From Spirochaetia bacterium (lineage in GTDB: Bacteria; Spirochaetota; Spirochaetia; DTKZ01), in NCBI GenBank assembly GCA_031270615.1, contig JAISXE010000144.1, forward strand, positions 1-8,174: a stretch of DNA of 8,174 nucleotides, given 5' to 3'. Position 1 is the first letter of the stretch, and each line of letters opens with the position of its first letter. The position numbers and the translations under genes were made by a program. The notes beneath the pieces were generated by a model. It was not told the origin of the DNA. It ran no database searches and was given only the letters and a program-made list of their open reading frames with translations. Shown here in pieces: positions 4,333 through 8,174 of this stretch.

Positions 4333-7052
4333 TAGTCGGCTATGCTGATGTCCCCGACACGGTAGTTGTAGGAGTGCTCGTTGATCTCGAAGGACAGTTC
4401 CTCGCCCTGCGCGTGGTTCAAAAGCTCGCCGCCCAGGGGCGAGAGGTAGGAGATGACCATGTTGGCAGGATCGGATTCCCAGGGGCCGAGTATCGTGTAA
4501 CGCTCCTCCTCGCCGCTGTCCTTGTTGAAAAGCGTGACGCGGGTTCCAAAGCCGATTTTCGAGATGTCCACGTCCTTCGCGTAGATGATTTGGGCTTTTT
4601 CCAGTTCCTCGCTGAGTTTTCCCACCTGGGCGTTCAGCAGTTCCTGGCGTTCCTTCGCCGCCTTGTACTCGGCGTTTTCGCGCAGGTCGCCCAGCTCCCG
4701 GGCCTCGCCGATTTCCTTTGAGTTGGCGGGAATCTCGACATCGATAATCTGCTGGAGTGTTTTTTGTTTCTGTTCGTAGCTGGAGGCGCTGACGTAAAAG
4801 CCCCGGCTTGCCACGACCTCGATTTCCGCCTGCCCGATGAACTTGAAGGAGGGGAAACGCTCCTGGATGCGCGAGCGGAGTTCCAGCTTGGTGGCGTCGC
4901 CGACGGAGCCTATATCCCAAAGAAGGGTATACACGCGGCTGACGGACTCCTCGTCCTCCCCGGCGATGAACTTCTCCACGTGCTTTTCGTCTTCAAACAG
5001 ATAGGAGTGTATCTGCCTGTGCAGTTTTCGGTTTTCGCCGGCATCCTTGCGGTTCTCAATCTCCCGGAAGGAGATGTCCAGAAGGTGGATCATCGATATA
5101 AGGATTTTTTCGTACTTCACGTTCAGGCTGCCGTACCACTCGGCGGTAAAGAAATTTTTCACCAGCCAGGCAAAGGTGGCGCGGTTCTCCCGGTAGCCGT
5201 TTATGATGTGCAGGAAAAACTCGCGCAGCGCCTCCCGACCGCCGGCCGCGACAACCTCGTCAAGCACCTGGCGCGAAAGGATATGGGGGAACAGCGAGAT
5301 GAAAAGCCGCTGCCACGCGGGCGAGTTTTTCCTGATTTGGGCCAGGAGGTCTTTTTTCAGATTGGCGTTCCCGATTTTCTGGAAAAGCTCCTCCATGTTT
5401 TCGATCTGGTCCAGAATCGTCTTGAAGTTTATCGCGATTCCCGGATTCAGGTAGGGGTACTTCGCCACGATTTTGGCGACAAGGAGGAAGCTCGACAGGA
5501 CCTGCTCGTTGATGTTCGCGGCGGAGCGGATGAAGCCGATGAAATACTCCAGCATCTCCCCGAAGGATTCCGCGTTTTCCTCGATGTTTTTCATGTTAAA
5601 GGCGTAGTCTTCGATAATCTCAACCCGGTCGAAAAAGTCCTTTTCCGACTTGAAGCGGTTCAGGGTTTTTTCCTCAAGGGAGACGGGCTGGGAGCGTACC
5701 TCGAAATAGTCGGCCTTGTCGGACAGGTTGCCGAAATTGTTGTCCTCCTTCAGGATGCGCCGCGCGTTCGTGCTCCAGGCCGTCCACTCTCCCGCGGACA
5801 GAATCGCGGGAACAAGCTCCGCCTTGATTTTTTTCATGTCGGCGGCGTTTCCCAGGCTTCTGATAACGATTTTCAAAGCCCAGGGGATATCGTTTTTGAT
5901 TTTATGGCGCAGCTTTTCCTTGCTCATGCCGCTTTTGAGGACCCAGATATGCTGTTTTCCGAGGATTTGCAGGGCGCTGACCGCCATTTTCAGGGACATT
6001 TTGTGGTGGCGCTTTTTCATGAAATCGATTTCGATAACATCGTCCTTGATGTTTTTTATCTGGCCGACCCCCCATTCGCGGTGGAAAACAAAATTCCCGG
6101 CGTCGAAGGCGATATGCTTCTCGAAATCCGCAATGGCCTCGTGGATGTTCCTCCAGGACTGCGTAAGGTTTGAAATTCGGATGTACTCTTCAAGCTGGCT
6201 GTGCGAGGCGTGCTTCTGCCGGTAGCATTCGACGATTTCCTTGCGCGCCCAGGGGCGTTTCGCATCGTACTCCAGAATGCGTTTCAAAATCGCGATGGCG
6301 GTATCCCATTCCTTTTCCTTCTTGTAATAAGGGAAAAGGTCTTCCAGAAGCTGGATGGCTTTGTCCTCGTTGAGGGTTTTCGCGATTTTTTTCTCGGCAT
6401 GGTAAAAGAAGTCCGTCTCGTGCGGGCAGTGTTCGGTCAGTTTGAGCCAAATGTCCCGGATGCTGGTAAAGAGCTTTTTGCCGATAAAGCGGTGCAAAGC
6501 CTTTTTGTAGTAATCCACGGCCTCCTCGGTAAGCCCCTGCGCTTCCTTGCGCTCGGCAAGGTTTTTGACGATCTCCGCTTCTTCGTAGTCAACGCGGATA
6601 AGGCGTTCCCATATATCATAAATCCTGTCGGTTTCGTTTTCGTTGCTGTAGGTGTCCGCAAGGGTGCGCAGGGCGAATTTGTTTTCCCCGAATTCCAGAA
6701 TCCTCTGGCACAGGAACTCGACGATATTCCATTTGTGGTTGTCCGCGAAAATGCTGATAAGCGTGACAAGGTGCGAATCGTCCACAAGCTGCTGGCTTAG
6801 GGAAATGATGCCCGAAAGGTACAGGGCGATGATGCTGTTCTTCATGTGGTGCAGATGTTCCGAGCAGATTTCCTTTACCGCGTCCTGGACCGAATTTTGG
6901 ATAATCTCTTCCAGGGTTTTATCAAGTTCCTGGAAGTTGTGAATCGTATAATTGTTCAGGGTGGCCCGCGTCCACTTTTCCTCGTTGAGTAGTTCGTGGA
7001 CACTCCGGGTTATTTTTTCCGTGTTTTCCGTATTTTCCGTGTTTTCAGACAT
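4326..7052 (-). CDS. greA: Giant GreA-family transcript cleavage factor with long N-terminal extension
   Basis: Binds RNA polymerase's secondary channel and rescues backtracked complexes by stimulating RNA cleavage. The GreA part is the C-terminus: coiled coil about 756-828 with the tip motif GDLRENAEY (788-796), including acidic D789 and E792 (E. coli D41, E44), then the FKBP-like domain about 830-905 with SPLGGELLNHAQGEEL. Normal GreA is about 158 residues; this protein has 908. The first 750 residues are mostly helical, with TPR-like stretches (about 143-190 and 246-280). A small beta-rich module at about 319-365 (FVFHREWGVGQI) resembles the Tudor/SH3 fold of PcrA/UvrD C-termini and CarD. 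The N-terminus holds three ENT repeats. From memory, similar giant GreA proteins occur in Treponema and Borrelia. AGGAGAGG (7063-7056) precedes the start. It is second gene after the TPR protein, 13 bp apart. Confidence 0.93.
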   Translation of the reverse strand: MSENTENTENTEKITRSVHELLNEEKWTRATLNNYTIHNFQELDKTLEEIIQNSVQDAVKEICSEHLHHMKNSIIALYLSGIISLSQQLVDDSHLVTLISIFADNHKWNIVEFLCQRILEFGENKFALRTLADTYSNENETDRIYDIWERLIRVDYEEAEIVKNLAERKEAQGLTEEAVDYYKKALHRFIGKKLFTSIRDIWLKLTEHCPHETDFFYHAEKKIAKTLNEDKAIQLLEDLFPYYKKEKEWDTAIAILKRILEYDAKRPWARKEIVECYRQKHASHSQLEEYIRISNLTQSWRNIHEAIADFEKHIAFDAGNFVFHREWGVGQIKNIKDDVIEIDFMKKRHHKMSLKMAVSALQILGKQHIWVLKSGMSKEKLRHKIKNDIPWALKIVIRSLGNAADMKKIKAELVPAILSAGEWTAWSTNARRILKEDNNFGNLSDKADYFEVRSQPVSLEEKTLNRFKSEKDFFDRVEIIEDYAFNMKNIEENAESFGEMLEYFIGFIRSAANINEQVLSSFLLVAKIVAKYPYLNPGIAINFKTILDQIENMEELFQKIGNANLKKDLLAQIRKNSPAWQRLFISLFPHILSRQVLDEVVAAGGREALREFFLHIINGYRENRATFAWLVKNFFTAEWYGSLNVKYEKILISMIHLLDISFREIENRKDAGENRKLHRQIHSYLFEDEKHVEKFIAGEDEESVSRVYTLLWDIGSVGDATKLELRSRIQERFPSFKFIGQAEIEVVASRGFYVSASSYEQKQKTLQQIIDVEIPANSKEIGEARELGDLRENAEYKAAKERQELLNAQVGKLSEELEKAQIIYAKDVDISKIGFGTRVTLFNKDSGEEERYTILGPWESDPANMVISYLSPLGGELLNHAQGEELSFEINEHSYNYRVGDISIADYA
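7013..7048 (-). repeat. Four 9-bp tandem repeat units at the 5' end of greA
   Basis: On the plus strand four units follow each other: TTTTTTCCG, TGTTTTCCG, TATTTTCCG and TGTTTTCAG. On the coding strand they give Glu-Asn-Thr three times and then Glu-Lys (residues 3-13). Because the unit is three codons long, gain or loss of a unit would keep the frame and only change the length of the N-terminal tail. Copy number may vary between strains. Confidence 0.75.
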
Positions 7053-7055
7053 TTT

Positions 7056-7063
7056 CCTCTCCT
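7056..7063 (-). promoter_or_regulatory. Ribosome binding site of greA
   Basis: On the minus strand AGGAGAGG ends three bases before the ATG at 7052-7050, and its AGGAG part is six bases away. It is the strongest Shine-Dalgarno in the window and begins two bases beyond the stop codon of the TPR gene. It supports the start upstream of the ENT repeats. Confidence 0.85.
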
Positions 7064-7065
7064 GC

Positions 7066-8019
7066 CTATTTTGTATATTCCTCGTAAAGGGCGGGACTCA
7101 GTTCCCTGATTTTCAGCATAACCTCGTCGATTTTTTCCCTGCTCTCTTTCGTCATGCGGTAATGGTCGATGAGCCAGAAATACCTGTTCACAAGGCGCGC
7201 CAGAAAAGCGTTTTTTTTCTGCGGGCTCTCCCGTATTTCCGTCTCCATCATATAAATGGACTGCCGCAGCTTCCCGTATTCAAGCGGGCGCAGCTCCCTT
7301 TTGATGTTAAAAACGTTGAACAGCACCCCGTACACGGGCATCCATTCCAGAAGTTCCGCCCCCCGTATTCCCAGTTCGCGCAGTTTGTCCGCGAGGCGGC
7401 AGACCATGGCGGACTCGATGTTGTCCAGATCGACCGCCGCCGGGTTGATAAAAAACGCCTCGCGGAAGGAGGCTTTGGAAAGCCGCACCTCGCCCACCAG
7501 GGCGTAGCAGTCGGCAAGCTCCGCGATGATTTCCGCGTTCTCCTTTTTGATCTGGTTCGCCGCGTCCAGATGCTGCAGGGCCTTGTCGTATTCGCCCAAA
7601 GCCTTGTAGCACTTTCCGATGCGCAGCAGAATATCCGCGTCCTTGAGGCCCGTGACGGAAGAATCTGCCAGCGCCTCATACATCGCGAGCGCTTTGCGGA
7701 AAACAAGCCCCTTGAAGGCCCCCGTGCAGCGTTCCGGCGCGGCCCCGCCCCTGGAGGCAAAGGCGGGAAAGCCCTTCCACTGCGACAGAAGGTATTCGGC
7801 CTTCTCGTAGCCGCTCGGATACCTTCCGAGACTTTCAAACCTGTCCTGCCAATACCTCAGGCATTTGAGAAACGCCGCAAGCTCCGGGTTCTCAAAATGC
7901 GTCCCCAGCGCGGGCTGAATCTTCCTGATTGCCTCATCGAGATTCTGCCCGGCCACAAGCTCGTAGGCCGAGGACAATAAAGTATTCAAATCTGTGTTTT
8001 GCACTGAGACATTTTCCAT
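7066..8019 (-). CDS. TPR-repeat protein, first gene of the greA operon
   Basis: A 317-residue cytoplasmic-looking protein with no signal peptide or membrane segment; I do not recognise a specific family. Residues about 127-160 form a canonical tetratricopeptide repeat (ILLRIGKCYKALGEYDKAL, 130-148), and 161-194 a second (AELADCYALVGE, then FREAFFINP). Residues 12-45 may be a divergent TPR-like unit. The C-terminal third is charged and helical. TPRs mediate protein contacts, and no enzyme motif is seen. The ATG at 8037 is in frame and six codons longer, but it overlaps the promoter's TATAAT, so its codon would not be in the mRNA. The ATG at 8019 has AGG four bases upstream and is preferred. 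It is followed after 13 bp by greA, so it may work with, or simply be co-expressed with, that factor. Confidence 0.85.
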   Translation of the reverse strand: MENVSVQNTDLNTLLSSAYELVAGQNLDEAIRKIQPALGTHFENPELAAFLKCLRYWQDRFESLGRYPSGYEKAEYLLSQWKGFPAFASRGGAAPERCTGAFKGLVFRKALAMYEALADSSVTGLKDADILLRIGKCYKALGEYDKALQHLDAANQIKKENAEIIAELADCYALVGEVRLSKASFREAFFINPAAVDLDNIESAMVCRLADKLRELGIRGAELLEWMPVYGVLFNVFNIKRELRPLEYGKLRQSIYMMETEIRESPQKKNAFLARLVNRYFWLIDHYRMTKESREKIDEVMLKIRELSPALYEEYTK

Positions 8020-8035
8020 AAAACCTGAACAGTCC

Positions 8036-8063
8036 ATTATACCATGAAATGAGTATTAGTCAA
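8036..8063 (-). promoter_or_regulatory. Near-consensus sigma-70 promoter of the TPR-greA operon
   Basis: On the minus strand, TTGACT (8063-8058, five of six consensus bases) is followed after 16 bp by a perfect TATAAT (8041-8036). Transcription should begin near 8030-8027. The -10 box overlaps the ATG at 8037-8035, which rules that ATG out as the start from this promoter. The predicted leader before the ATG at 8019 is only about 8-11 nt but keeps an AGG (8026-8024). Confidence 0.8.
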
Positions 8064-8066
8064 TGA

Positions 8067-8074
8067 GCCGCGGC
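8067..8074. promoter_or_regulatory. GCCGCGGC palindrome just upstream of the TPR-greA -35 box
   Basis: This perfect 8-bp palindrome lies three bases upstream of TTGACT on the minus strand. The identical octamer lies one base upstream of the candidate tgt -35 box (146-153). Its placement suits an operator or activator site shared by the two operons, but no known regulator is recognised. Confidence 0.3.
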
Positions 8075-8101
8075 GCAATTCCAGCAATTCCGATTTCGGA
8101 A
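8075..8101. repeat. Direct and inverted repeats upstream of the TPR-greA promoter
   Basis: GCAATTCC occurs twice with a 9-bp period (8075-8082 and 8084-8091). The second copy runs into an inverted repeat, TTCCGA-TT-TCGGAA (8088-8101). The block sits 12-38 bp upstream of the -35 box, where activators often bind. It could equally be a remnant of an intergenic repeat. The remaining bases to 8174 hold nothing I can support. Confidence 0.35.
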
Positions 8102-8174
8102 AAATTCAAGGCTTAGTATGGCCTCAACAGGGGATATTAGCGACGCTTTTTCATTTTGGGCGTATTTTTGTTTC

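Noticed and set aside
4764..6173. A 469-codon open frame on the plus strand opposite greA
   Set aside because: It is antisense to the conserved GreA protein, has no ribosome binding site I can see, and its composition mirrors the opposite strand's codons.
6952..7980. A 342-codon open frame on the plus strand opposite the TPR gene and the greA start
   Set aside because: It spans two convincing minus-strand genes and their ribosome binding site, and the product shows no domain pattern.
8143..8169. A weak stem ACGC/GCGT followed by ATTTTT, as a rightward terminator
   Set aside because: The stem is only four Watson-Crick pairs with a long loop, and there is no supported rightward gene before it.
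8062..8173. Minus-strand frame open from the right edge to a TGA at 8062, possibly the end of an upstream gene
   Set aside because: It ends inside the TPR-greA promoter, runs through the repeat block, and has no recognisable sequence pattern.
8118..8174. ATG at 8118 with AAGG six bases upstream, open to the right edge (19 codons)
   Set aside because: Too short to judge, with codon use unlike the neighbouring genes and no visible promoter. It could be a real divergent gene start, but the window does not support it.

Overview
The window looks like chromosomal housekeeping DNA from a Treponema-like spirochaete. The best single clue is a 908-residue GreA that carries a very long N-terminal extension; from memory, giant GreA proteins of about 900 residues are typical of Treponema and Borrelia (Chlamydia has a shorter version). 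Coding regions use many G/C-ending codons, which creates long meaningless open frames on the opposite strands.

Layout: two operons converge. The left operon runs rightward: tgt (tRNA-guanine transglycosylase, 192-1310), murJ (lipid II flippase, 1294-2874), and a secreted HEAT-repeat protein (2871-4310). The genes overlap by 17 and 4 bp, so translation is probably coupled. The right operon runs leftward: a TPR protein (8019-7066) and then the giant GreA-family factor (7052-4326), separated by 13 bp. The operons meet tail to tail with only 15 bp between stop codons and no recognisable terminator.

Non-coding DNA is limited to the two ends. The left end (1-191) holds three adjacent small stem-loops, a 9-bp tandem repeat, a GC palindrome and a candidate promoter whose expected transcription start falls almost on the tgt start codon. 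The right end (8020-8174) holds a near-consensus sigma-70 promoter for the TPR-greA operon. Its -10 box overlaps the first possible ATG, so translation must begin six codons later. Both promoters have the same GCCGCGGC palindrome directly upstream of the -35 box.

Functionally the left operon links tRNA queuosine modification, peptidoglycan precursor export and a periplasmic scaffold-like protein. The right operon makes an RNA polymerase cleavage factor that appears to carry an internal Tudor/SH3-like module resembling the RNA polymerase-binding C-terminus of PcrA/UvrD, together with a TPR protein of unknown role. I see no mobile element, CRISPR array, tRNA or rRNA. The points most worth a second look are the GreA architecture, the shared promoter palindrome, the very short leaders, and the MurJ that lacks a normally conserved cavity arginine.
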